A stretch of DNA of 6,782 bases, taken from positions 1 through 6,782 of the forward strand of contig DAOVLV010000097.1 in NCBI GenBank assembly GCA_030631085.1, written 5' to 3'. A program made the position numbers and the translations under genes. Positions within the stretch are counted from its first letter, which is position 1, and the number at the start of each line of letters is the position of its first letter. Shown here piece after piece: positions 1 to 6,168 of the stretch. The DNA comes from Planctomycetales bacterium. Lineage in GTDB: Bacteria; Planctomycetota; Phycisphaerae; SM23-33. A model generated the notes under the pieces. It saw only the letters and a program-made list of their open reading frames with translations. It did not search any database and was not told where the DNA came from.

Positions 1-1
1 C

Positions 2-901
2 GAGACTCCCCTGCCTACACCGGACGGTCAGCCATCCGGGCGGCATCGGCGTATCCGCTGCCGGTTGGAACCGGCGGACCTTCTGGCCGCCGCTACCGAC
101 AGCAGCGAGTTCTTCCGCCACTGTGCGGGCGTCGCACACGAAGTGCTCAAACACTACGACGTCGGAGGAATCGAACTGGCCATCGAAAAGATGGACCTTC
201 CGCTGAAAAAGGGTGTCTCCTCATCGGCAGCCGTCTGCATCACCGTAGCCAAAGCGTTCGACGCCGTCTATGGCCTGAACCTCTTCCCGCACGAACTGAT
301 GGACCTTGCCTATCGAGGCGAACGGCTGACCGGAAGCCAGTGCGGACGGATGGACCAAGCGTGCATCTTCGGAAAGACGCCGGTGTTGCTGAGTTTCACA
401 GGCCCGGACGACGTGCGTATCGAACCGATCTTCCCGGAAGGACAAATCGAGATGTTCGTCGTGGACCTTTCAGGCGAAAAGGATACCGTCAAGATTCTCG
501 CCGACCTCCAGGGCGCTTACGCCGACAACGCCGACCTCCGCGACGCTCTTGGCGCCGACAACGAAACATTCGTCCGTCGGGGATGCGGCGCACTGGTCCG
601 TGGCGACGCCGCCCAACTCGGCGAAATAATGACAGCCGCACAGAAAAACTTCGACGCGAAGGTCGCACCCGCCTGCCCGGACCAACTCGCCAGCCCGCTA
701 CTGCACAAAATCCTTACGCTCGAAAGCATCGCAGAGCACATTTACGGCGGTAAAGGCGTCGGAAGCCAGGGCGACGGTACTGCCCAGTTGGTCGCTCGCT
801 CGCTGGCTGACCGAGACGAGGCGATGAAAAAAATCGCCGCCGCTTTCGGCGATATGCGATGCTTCAGCCTTACTATCCATCCCCACCTCCCGCAGACGTA
901 A
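2..901 (+). CDS. GHMP-family kinase, 5' end missing (cut by the window edge)
   Basis: This is the C-terminal part of a cytoplasmic ATP-dependent small-molecule kinase of the GHMP (galactokinase, homoserine, mevalonate and phosphomevalonate kinase) superfamily. The frame is open to the left edge, with 299 codons visible. The glycine/serine-rich ATP loop KKGVSSSAA lies at about 206-229. A CGRMDQ segment at 341-358 carries the Asp (353-355) that corresponds by position to the catalytic base of galactokinase-type members. A third GHMP motif, KGVGSQGDGTAQ, lies at about 752-787. The N-terminal substrate-binding motif (GRVNLIGEH-like in galactokinases) is absent and should lie left of the window. 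A TTG at 65 is an internal codon, not a convincing start, because it would delete an essential part of the fold. The substrate cannot be assigned: sugar kinases of the galactokinase/arabinokinase type look closest, and homoserine or mevalonate kinase less so. Family certain, substrate unknown. Confidence 0.88.
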   Translation, partial: ETPLPTPDGQPSGRHRRIRCRLEPADLLAAATDSSEFFRHCAGVAHEVLKHYDVGGIELAIEKMDLPLKKGVSSSAAVCITVAKAFDAVYGLNLFPHELMDLAYRGERLTGSQCGRMDQACIFGKTPVLLSFTGPDDVRIEPIFPEGQIEMFVVDLSGEKDTVKILADLQGAYADNADLRDALGADNETFVRRGCGALVRGDAAQLGEIMTAAQKNFDAKVAPACPDQLASPLLHKILTLESIAEHIYGGKGVGSQGDGTAQLVARSLADRDEAMKKIAAAFGDMRCFSLTIHPHLPQT

Positions 902-927
902 AAAAACTTCTGCCTCCTTTTTTATTC

Positions 928-955
928 TTGAAAAAACAGATGAGGAAGATATAAG
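928..955 (+). promoter_or_regulatory. Predicted sigma70-type promoter for the aminotransferase gene
   Basis: TTGAAA at 928-933 matches the -35 consensus at 5 of 6 bases. TATAAG at 950-955 matches the -10 consensus at 5 of 6. The spacer is 16 bases. It sits in the AT-rich gap after the kinase stop codon. Transcription would begin near 961-963, giving a leader of about 64 bases before the preferred start at 1026. Prediction from sequence only. Confidence 0.5.
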
Positions 956-984
956 TCTGTCGATGCGGAAGATTCGTGTTGTAT

Positions 985-1003
985 CCGGGCCAGACCCGGT
1001 TTT
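985..1003 (+). promoter_or_regulatory. Small hairpin with T-run in the aminotransferase leader (possible attenuator)
   Basis: CCGGG (985-989) pairs with CCCGG (995-999) across a five-base loop CCAGA, and TTTT follows at 1000-1003. It lies between the predicted promoter and the ribosome binding site, where an attenuator would sit. The stem is only five pairs and the T-run only four, so real termination is doubtful. It could instead affect translation or be chance. Confidence 0.25.
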
Positions 1004-1007
1004 GGAA

Positions 1008-1020
1008 AAGGAGTGCAGGA
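1008..1020 (+). promoter_or_regulatory. Ribosome binding site deciding the aminotransferase start
   Basis: AAGGAG at 1008-1013 lies 12 bases before the ATG at 1026, and a second purine run, AGGA, at 1017-1020 lies 5 bases before it. No such site precedes the in-frame ATG at 963. Together with the N-terminal match to the family, this favours 1026 as the start. Confidence 0.5.
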
Positions 1021-1025
1021 TAACC

Positions 1026-1931
1026 ATGAAAGCACATGTTAACGGCAGGTTCGTGGACCGGAAGGATGCGAAGGTCTCCCTCCTCTCGCACAGTTTCGGC
1101 AGAGGCTCGGCAATCTTTGAGGTGGTGTCGATCTCGCAGACCGCCAAAGGCGGGGCGTTCTTTCGCCTGATAGAGCATGTGGCGAGGATGTTCAACAGCG
1201 CCAAACTCCTCCTGATGGAGATGCCCATGTCTCCGGAAGAGGTGGTCGAAGCCGTCGTCGCCACTGCCGCGGAGAACGACATCTCGTTCGGAATAGCGAA
1301 GTTCCTCGCCTACTATCCTGTGGAGGAGTTTCACCTCCTGCCAGCCGACCCGAAGGTGGAGTTCGCGGTCTTCTGCGACGATTACGGCCGCCAGGGTGTA
1401 ACAGTCGATGATCTTGCCAAGCCTGTCTCCGCGGGGATTTCCACGATTATGAAGCTCGACCCCAAGACAATACCGGTCCACGCGAAAGTCGCCGCAAACT
1501 ACGTCAACGGAGCGCTCGCGCTGATGGAGGCGAAGAAGAAAGGTTGCGACGACGTGATACTCCTGGACACTTCCGGATTCGTGGCCGAAGGCCCGACATC
1601 GAACGTCTTTTTCGTCGAGGACGGAAAGATTCTCACTCCCACGTCCAGAAACACGCTTGGCGGCATCACCAGGGACAGCGTGATCCACATTGCCCGGGAC
1701 CTCGGCCACGAGGTGACCGAGATGGACATCAGCCCCGAAAGGATCGCGGATTTCGACGAGGCGTTCTACACTTCGTGTTCTCCGGGAATCGCCCCGATCA
1801 ACTCGATTGACTCAAAGCCCATAGGCACGGAGTGCCCCGGCCCCGTAACGCAGGAACTCGCACGCAGACTCCACGACGCCTACGAGGGACAAGCGCCGCA
1901 GTATGAGAATTGGCTGACGTACGTCGGGTAA
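1026..1931 (+). CDS. Class IV PLP-dependent aminotransferase, branched-chain aminotransferase-like
   Basis: A cytoplasmic pyridoxal-phosphate enzyme of fold type IV (branched-chain aminotransferase, D-amino-acid aminotransferase, aminodeoxychorismate lyase), 301 residues from this start. The N-terminal block has NGRFVD (6-11) and FGRGSAIFE (24-32), then the phosphate-side block FRLIEHVARMF. Lys154 in HAKVAANY is the expected Schiff-base lysine and Glu188 in EGPTSN the partner of the PLP ring nitrogen. Their spacing of 34 residues equals that of E. coli IlvE (Lys159, Glu193). GGITRD is the usual PLP-phosphate segment. An in-frame ATG at 963 would add 21 residues that do not resemble the family N-terminus, so I prefer 1026. 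The class is certain. The substrate is not: BCAT activity is plausible, but the region around FCDDYG differs from typical IlvE. Glu codons favour GAG (16 of 21), unlike dxr downstream (11 of 32), which hints at a different history. Confidence 0.88.
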   Translation: MKAHVNGRFVDRKDAKVSLLSHSFGRGSAIFEVVSISQTAKGGAFFRLIEHVARMFNSAKLLLMEMPMSPEEVVEAVVATAAENDISFGIAKFLAYYPVEEFHLLPADPKVEFAVFCDDYGRQGVTVDDLAKPVSAGISTIMKLDPKTIPVHAKVAANYVNGALALMEAKKKGCDDVILLDTSGFVAEGPTSNVFFVEDGKILTPTSRNTLGGITRDSVIHIARDLGHEVTEMDISPERIADFDEAFYTSCSPGIAPINSIDSKPIGTECPGPVTQELARRLHDAYEGQAPQYENWLTYVG

Positions 1932-1936
1932 CAGGT

Positions 1937-1999
1937 GGCGGCAGCCGGCGACGCCGCCTTGGTAAAAAAAAGGTCAGGAGCCTTTTTCTCCTGTTGGAG
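1937..1999 (+). promoter_or_regulatory. Cluster of short inverted repeats between the aminotransferase and PHP genes
   Basis: Three or four short pairings share bases. GGCGGC (1937-1942) pairs with GCCGCC (1953-1958). AAAAAGG (1967-1973) pairs with CCTTTTT (1981-1987); its T-rich right arm makes it a weak intrinsic-terminator candidate. CAGGAG (1975-1980) pairs with CTCCTG (1988-1993). The CTCC at 1988-1991 could instead pair with the ribosome binding site GGAG at 1996-1999. The second and third stems exclude one another. Terminator, translational switch or coincidence are all possible. Confidence 0.35.
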
Positions 2000-2007
2000 T
2001 TTGAATA

Positions 2008-2889
2008 GTGAAATTACGCAATCCGTTCACCCATCCGGGCAAGTGGTACAAGGCCAACTTGCACACGCACACGACGACGTCGGACGGGCTGCAAAGCCCC
2101 GCCGAGACGGCAGAGGCGTATCGCAAGGCCGGATACCATGTCCTGGCCCTGACCGATCATCACAAGACCAACGACGTGAGCGGTCTGTTGCGGAAAAATT
2201 TCCTTGTCGTCAGCGGCATGGAGTATCACCCCCGCTGTCCGGGCAGCAAGATGGTCCATCACCTTGTGGCCGTCGGCGTGCCGCATGGATTCGGCTTCGC
2301 TGAACAACACCCCGCCGACGCCAACGCCTGTATCCGTGCAGTCAAGGCCGGCGGCGGCGAAACGTTCCTGGGCCATCCACTCTGGTGCGGGCATCGCTAC
2401 GATATGTATTCGTACCTGCGTGGCCTGATAGGCGTGGAGGTGTTCAACAGCACCTGTGGTAGAGTAGGCCGATCCGACAGCGAAACCGACTGGTGCCACC
2501 TGCTCGACGCGGGGCGAATCATGCCCGCCCTGGCCGTCGATGACAGCCACGGCGGAGACGACCGCTTCTGCGGCTGGGTCTGGCTGCGAATGGCAAGCCT
2601 GACGGTCAGGTCCGTGATGAACGCCCTGCGGAAAGGTTGCTACTACAGTTCCACAGGCCCGACCATCCGCGAATTCCGCGTTCGCCGCGGAGTGGCGGAG
2701 GTGTCCTGTTCGCCGGTAAAGGCCATTTATTTCGTAGCCCATTCCCATAACGGCGACCGACGCCTGGCCAAAACCGGAAAGAGCATCCGCAAGTTCTCAC
2801 ACCCCGTCGGCGAGGACTGGCGGTACGTTCGCGCCGTCGTTACCGACCACGCCGGTTTGAAGGCCTGGACCAACCCTATCGTCCTGTAA
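2008..2889 (+). CDS. PHP-domain metal-dependent hydrolase (CehA/McbA-like)
   Basis: A probable metal-dependent phosphoesterase or hydrolase of the PHP (polymerase and histidinol phosphatase) superfamily, 293 residues, cytoplasmic (no signal peptide or membrane segment seen). Metal-ligand motifs appear in order: HTH (19-21) with Asp26 in TTSDG, DHH (50-52), Glu72 in GMEYH, His85 in VHHL, His123 in GHPLW, and DDSH (178-181). This set is complete, so the active site looks intact. A C-terminal tail after YYSSTGPTI (about 212-220) is predicted beta-rich, as in PHP proteins of the CehA/McbA type. The GTG start has a good ribosome binding site, GGAG at 1996-1999, eight bases upstream, and the PHP motif begins 17 residues in. 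The natural substrate is unknown. The upstream aminotransferase invites comparison with histidinol-phosphate phosphatase, but the motif spacing and the C-terminal tail do not specifically support that. Confidence 0.85.
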   Translation: MKLRNPFTHPGKWYKANLHTHTTTSDGLQSPAETAEAYRKAGYHVLALTDHHKTNDVSGLLRKNFLVVSGMEYHPRCPGSKMVHHLVAVGVPHGFGFAEQHPADANACIRAVKAGGGETFLGHPLWCGHRYDMYSYLRGLIGVEVFNSTCGRVGRSDSETDWCHLLDAGRIMPALAVDDSHGGDDRFCGWVWLRMASLTVRSVMNALRKGCYYSSTGPTIREFRVRRGVAEVSCSPVKAIYFVAHSHNGDRRLAKTGKSIRKFSHPVGEDWRYVRAVVTDHAGLKAWTNPIVL

Positions 2890-2895
2890 GTGAGC

Positions 2896-2927
2896 AGGCT
2901 GCCGCTCGGCTGCCGAGCCTATTGTTT
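2896..2927 (+). terminator. Candidate weak terminator after the PHP gene
   Basis: GCTCGG (2904-2909) pairs with CCGAGC (2913-2918) over a three-base loop, and an outer AGGCT/AGCCT pairing (2896-2900 with 2916-2920) is an alternative. The bases after the stem, CTATTGTTTGC, are only moderately T-rich. The stretch also contains a direct repeat, GGCTGCCG, at 2897-2904 and 2908-2915. Its position, seven bases or so past a stop codon and before a new unit, fits a terminator. Confidence 0.4.
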
Positions 2928-2953
2928 GCACTCTGCCGGGATAACGATATGAT
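2926..2953 (+). promoter_or_regulatory. Predicted promoter for dxr, close to the start codon
   Basis: TATGAT at 2948-2953 matches the -10 consensus at 5 of 6 bases. Sixteen bases upstream is TTGCAC (2926-2931), a poor -35 (3 of 6). The ATG at 2960 is only seven bases past the -10, so a transcript from here would have little or no leader. That fits the lack of a clear ribosome binding site before dxr. Confidence 0.35.
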
Positions 2954-2959
2954 ACCGAC

Positions 2960-4123
2960 ATGTCTTATAGTCCAAAACGTATCGCCATTCTCGGTTCGAC
3001 CGGAAGCGTAGGCCGGCAAGCGCTGGAAATAATCGCCGCCGATGAAAGTTTGAGCGTCGTAGGTCTCTCTGCCGGGGCGAACTGGAAACTCCTGGCTGAA
3101 CAGGCAAAGACCTTCGACGCAGACGCCGTCGCCATCGCCGACCCCGAAGCCGCCAAAGAACTTATTTCAATCCTTTCGGAAGGAACCGACCTGCTGACCG
3201 GACCGGAATCCATGAACGACCTGATCTGGCAGGTCGAACCCGATATGGTCCTGACGGCGGTGGTAGGTTCAGCCGGACTGGGACCGACTCTGACGGCAAT
3301 CAAGTGCGGAGCGGACCTCGCTATCGCAAACAAGGAATCGCTGGTAATGGCCGGGGCAATTATCATGCCGGCAGCGCGAAAGGCGGGCATCAACGTCCTT
3401 CCGGTCGATAGCGAGCACTCAGCCATCTTTCAATGCCTCATCGGACACGAGCACAAGGACGTTCACCGCGTAACGCTGACGGCATCGGGTGGACCGTTCC
3501 GAAACAAAACGCTCGACCAGGTCGAGCACGCCTCGCTGGATGATGTTCTAAAGCATCCCACCTGGAAAATGGGGCGGAAGATTTCCGTCGATTCAGCCAC
3601 GATGATGAACAAGGCCCTGGAGATAATCGAGACACATCACCTGTTCGACCTGCCGACCCATCGGATAGAGGTTGTCATTCATCCCGAATCGATTGTCCAC
3701 GCATGCGTTGAGTTTTTCGATGGCAGCGTTCTGGCACAGTTGTCCCGCCCGGCGATGACCACTCCTATAGCCATCGCGTTATCCTATCCACAGCGGCCTG
3801 CACACCCTTCAGCGCCGCTGCTGGACCTGGCCGAAACCGGGGCCTTACACTTTGAAGAGGCTGATACTCAGCGTTATCCTGCACTCGAACTGGGCTACGA
3901 GGTAGTCCGTCGCGGCGGAACCGCCGGAGCAATTCTCAACGCCGCCAACGAAACCGCCGTTGAAGCCTTCATGTCCGGACGAATCGAATTCGGGCAAATC
4001 GTCGGAATTGTCGAAAAGGTTCTGACCGAAACGCCGATAAAAACCGAAATAGACTTAGAAACAATCCTCGCCACCGACAACGAGGTAAGGCAAAGAACAG
4101 AGGAAATAGTAATTGGTAATTAG
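2960..4123 (+). CDS. dxr: 1-deoxy-D-xylulose 5-phosphate reductoisomerase
   Basis: Dxr (IspC) converts 1-deoxy-D-xylulose 5-phosphate to 2-C-methyl-D-erythritol 4-phosphate with NADPH and a divalent metal, the first committed step of the MEP isoprenoid pathway in the cytoplasm. The 387-residue length is typical. GSTGSVG (12-18) is the NADPH-binding turn and ANKES precedes the catalytic region. Asp150-Ser151-Glu152 in LPVDSEHSAIF carry metal ligands at the same numbers as in E. coli Dxr. ASGGPFR follows, then the flexible-loop segment HPTWKMGRKIS, and NKALE with Glu221 (E. coli Glu231). The active site is complete. The ATG at 2960 gives the standard N-terminus six residues before IAILGSTG. No strong ribosome binding site is seen. 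The final codons (Val-Ile-Gly-Asn-stop) lie inside a heptamer repeat, so the C-terminus was probably altered by that element. rseP follows after 63 bases. Confidence 0.98.
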   Translation: MSYSPKRIAILGSTGSVGRQALEIIAADESLSVVGLSAGANWKLLAEQAKTFDADAVAIADPEAAKELISILSEGTDLLTGPESMNDLIWQVEPDMVLTAVVGSAGLGPTLTAIKCGADLAIANKESLVMAGAIIMPAARKAGINVLPVDSEHSAIFQCLIGHEHKDVHRVTLTASGGPFRNKTLDQVEHASLDDVLKHPTWKMGRKISVDSATMMNKALEIIETHHLFDLPTHRIEVVIHPESIVHACVEFFDGSVLAQLSRPAMTTPIAIALSYPQRPAHPSAPLLDLAETGALHFEEADTQRYPALELGYEVVRRGGTAGAILNAANETAVEAFMSGRIEFGQIVGIVEKVLTETPIKTEIDLETILATDNEVRQRTEEIVIGN

Positions 4124-4178
4124 TAATTGGTCAAAAAAGACCTGATACCGAATTACGAATTACGAATTACGAATTACG
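4108..4178 (+). repeat. Two inverted arrays of a 7-base repeat (imperfect hairpin) at the dxr-rseP junction
   Basis: The left array has three tandem units AGTAATT, GGTAATT, AGTAATT at 4108-4128. The right array has four perfect tandem units AATTACG at 4151-4178 (equally, CGAATTA from 4149). The reverse complement of the right unit is CGTAATT, which differs from the left units only in the first base, so 18 of 21 positions can pair between the left array and three right units. The intervening segment holds GGTC (4129-4132), A6, GACC (4139-4142), or alternatively GGT/ACC extending the main stem past one bulged base. The element is AT-rich against GC-rich neighbours. The dxr stop TAG is at 4121-4123 in the left array. 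The right array ends on the first G of the rseP ribosome binding site. Confidence 0.9.
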
Positions 4179-4181
4179 GAG
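4178..4181 (+). promoter_or_regulatory. Ribosome binding site deciding the rseP start
   Basis: GGAG lies five bases before the ATG at 4187, an ideal spacing. The frame is open further upstream to a TTG at 4127, but the extra 20 codons are mostly translated heptamer repeat (NYELRITNYG) with no relation to the protease family. The start at 4187 is therefore chosen. Confidence 0.8.
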
Positions 4182-4186
4182 AAAAG

Positions 4187-6154
4187 ATGGAAATTCTTGC
4201 AGTTGACATCGGCATGTACTGGTCTCAATACGTCTGGCCTTTCATGATGTTTATAATCGGCCTGTCGCTTGTGGTCTTCGTTCATGAGTTTGGTCATTTT
4301 CTGGCGGCCAAGTGGGCGGGCGTGGCGGTACAGGAATTCGCGCTGGGTTTCGGTAAGAAGATACTTGGATTTCGTCGCGGCGAGACGCTCTATCGTATCA
4401 ATGCCGTTCCACTTGGCGGATACATCAAGATGCTGGGGCAGGAGGATTTCAACCCCGGCGCAACGGCTGAACACGACCCCCGCTCCTGGCAACGAGCGCC
4501 CGCGGGGAAAAAGATAGTGATTCTTTCTGCCGGCGTGGCGATGAACGTCGTCTTCTCGATTATTGTATTCGTAATCGTGTATATGAACGGGATACGCTTT
4601 ATCGCACCGGTTGTCGGATCGACCCAGCCGGGGCTACCGGCCGCTACAGTCGTCCTACCGGATGAAGTCGCCGAGGCCATGGGGGTCGAAGAGGCTGTCG
4701 GGCTGCAGGCCGGAGACCGGATACTGAACGTCAACGGGAAAAAAATCCGCCGGTTCAGTCAGGTCCAGATGGCGGCAATCCTCAGCGACGACGACGAGAC
4801 ATTCGACCTGACAGTAGCCAGAAAAGTCAAAGGACGCGAGATAACCTTCAATGTAACTCTGACGCCGAAAAAGAGCGAGGTAGGCCCGTTCGGCGAGCAT
4901 TACATCTTCGGAATCGGCAGGCCCGTCAGCACTGTAATCGAAGAATCGGGCAAGAAAGGATACGCCGCTAAAGAGAAATTCAAAAAGCACGACAGGATCG
5001 TCGAGATCGCCGGTGAGCCGATTGAGAATTTCTGGGATATTACCCCCGCGCTTCGTTCCGGTGCGGGAAAAGAAGTGGAATTCGTCGTCGAGCGAAAGGG
5101 ACAAAAGGTCCGCGTAAAGGTCAAGCCGATGGAGATTTCCGGTAGGACCGGCGGTAACGACAAAGAGAACCTCTCGATCCTGGGTATGTCGCCGAGAATC
5201 CGGGTCGCAGCGGTTTTCAAGGACTCCCCCGCCAAAAAAGCAGGACTGAAACCCGACGACATTATACTGTCCTACGCTGGTGAAGATTCGCCAAGCCGGG
5301 CCGAACTGCTTGAAATCAACAAGAAATTCGCGGACAAAGAAACGACCATAAGCATCCTCCGCAACGATAAGGTTCTTAATCTGAAGATAACCCCGGCCAA
5401 GGACAAGAAAAACGAGAATGTCCTGGTCGGGATTATTACCACAACCGAGCAAGACAAGGTATTGGTAGCGAGTGTCTATCCCGACTCGCCTGCCGCCGAA
5501 GCCAGTATCGCCAAAGGCGCCATCATCACGAAAATCAACGATACGCCGGTCAATACATGGGCGCAAATGTATGCCGCACTACGATCATCCGTCGGTAAAA
5601 AGGTCGTGCTGACCTATACCACCGCCGGAAGCAAACAAAAAGGCGCCGTCGAAGTTCTGACTAATAAGATATTCGACCCGGAAAAATACTCTTTCACCTC
5701 GCCCGCCATAGGCGTAGTCTCGATCCTGAAAACCGATCCGATCCGAGGAAATCCGCTCGAAGCGATTGCGTGGAGCGCTGAAGACACAACCGTATGGATG
5801 ATCTCGGTCTATAAGAGTCTGCGAAACATCTTCAAGGGACGGGCGAGCACGAAGGGGCTTAGCGGCCCGGTGGGTATCGGCGCTATCGCCGTCGCAAAGG
5901 GCAGAGAGGGCATAGTTGACATAGCGTATTTCATGGCGATGCTGTCGGCGCTGGTGGCAGTGTTCAACTTCCTTCCGCTACCTGTGCTCGACGGCGGACA
6001 CGTTGTGCTTACATTAGTCGAAAAGATCAGGGGTGGCCCCATACCGACCAAAGTGATGATCGGTATCCAACTGACCGGATGGGTGCTTATCGGTGGCCTG
6101 TTCCTGGCCATTACCTTCCAGGACATTGCCCGACATTTCTTCGGGAAGTGGTAG
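4187..6154 (+). CDS. rseP: RseP-like intramembrane zinc metalloprotease (site-2 protease)
   Basis: An inner-membrane site-2 protease that in E. coli cuts the anti-sigma factor RseA and leftover signal peptides. First membrane segment about residues 15-33, ending in the zinc motif HEFGH (His33, Glu34, His37). Then comes PLGGYIKMLGQEDF, a beta-strand region next to the active site, and a second membrane segment around 110-135 (AGVAMNVVFS). The C-terminal core has GPVGIG (about 560), a membrane segment leading into NFLPLPVLDGGH with Asp602 as the third zinc ligand, and a last membrane segment around 622-644. The middle part, about 141-495, reads as four successive PDZ-like repeats, the clearest being SPAKKAGLKPDDIIL (third) and SPAAEASIAKGAIITKI (fourth). 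At 655 residues it is some 200 longer than E. coli RseP (450, two PDZ domains). Catalytic residues are all present. It probably shares a transcript with dxr and hom. The natural target is not shown by the neighbourhood. Confidence 0.95.
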   Translation: MEILAVDIGMYWSQYVWPFMMFIIGLSLVVFVHEFGHFLAAKWAGVAVQEFALGFGKKILGFRRGETLYRINAVPLGGYIKMLGQEDFNPGATAEHDPRSWQRAPAGKKIVILSAGVAMNVVFSIIVFVIVYMNGIRFIAPVVGSTQPGLPAATVVLPDEVAEAMGVEEAVGLQAGDRILNVNGKKIRRFSQVQMAAILSDDDETFDLTVARKVKGREITFNVTLTPKKSEVGPFGEHYIFGIGRPVSTVIEESGKKGYAAKEKFKKHDRIVEIAGEPIENFWDITPALRSGAGKEVEFVVERKGQKVRVKVKPMEISGRTGGNDKENLSILGMSPRIRVAAVFKDSPAKKAGLKPDDIILSYAGEDSPSRAELLEINKKFADKETTISILRNDKVLNLKITPAKDKKNENVLVGIITTTEQDKVLVASVYPDSPAAEASIAKGAIITKINDTPVNTWAQMYAALRSSVGKKVVLTYTTAGSKQKGAVEVLTNKIFDPEKYSFTSPAIGVVSILKTDPIRGNPLEAIAWSAEDTTVWMISVYKSLRNIFKGRASTKGLSGPVGIGAIAVAKGREGIVDIAYFMAMLSALVAVFNFLPLPVLDGGHVVLTLVEKIRGGPIPTKVMIGIQLTGWVLIGGLFLAITFQDIARHFFGKW

Positions 6155-6168
6155 AGGAGACTTTCTAA

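Noticed and set aside
1..64. Possible frameshift near the left edge of the kinase gene
   Set aside because: I compared the three + frames. The second stays open, and its peptide around RRIRCRLEPADLL joins smoothly to the kinase domain, so no frameshift is needed. The missing N-terminus is explained by the window edge.
899..924. TAAAAAA / TTTTTTA inverted repeat just after the kinase stop, as a terminator
   Set aside because: The stem is entirely A-T with an 11-base loop and no GC core. It is too weak to call a terminator.
873..1709. Reverse-strand open frame of 278 codons opposite the aminotransferase gene
   Set aside because: It is a shadow of a strongly supported + strand gene, rich in His/Arg/Gly with no recognisable motif, and a by-product of the GC-biased codon positions.
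2014..2748. Reverse-strand open frame of 244 codons opposite the PHP gene
   Set aside because: The PHP metal motifs on the + strand account for this region, and the antisense product shows no domain features or credible ribosome binding site.
2008..2889. PHP protein as histidinol-phosphatase partner of the upstream aminotransferase
   Set aside because: The aminotransferase is fold type IV, not the fold type I enzyme HisC that acts on histidinol phosphate, and the PHP protein's C-terminal tail looks CehA/McbA-like. Adjacency alone is not enough.
4108..4178. Heptamer arrays as a CRISPR array or iteron-type replication origin
   Set aside because: The units are 7 bases with no spacers, and there are no cas, rep or dnaA-type neighbours. 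The site lies between two co-directional housekeeping genes.
4655..5566. Reverse-strand open frame of 303 codons opposite the PDZ region of rseP
   Set aside because: The + strand carries an intact, motif-complete protease across the same bases. The antisense translation is low-complexity (Phe/Gly/Asp-rich) and matches no family I know.
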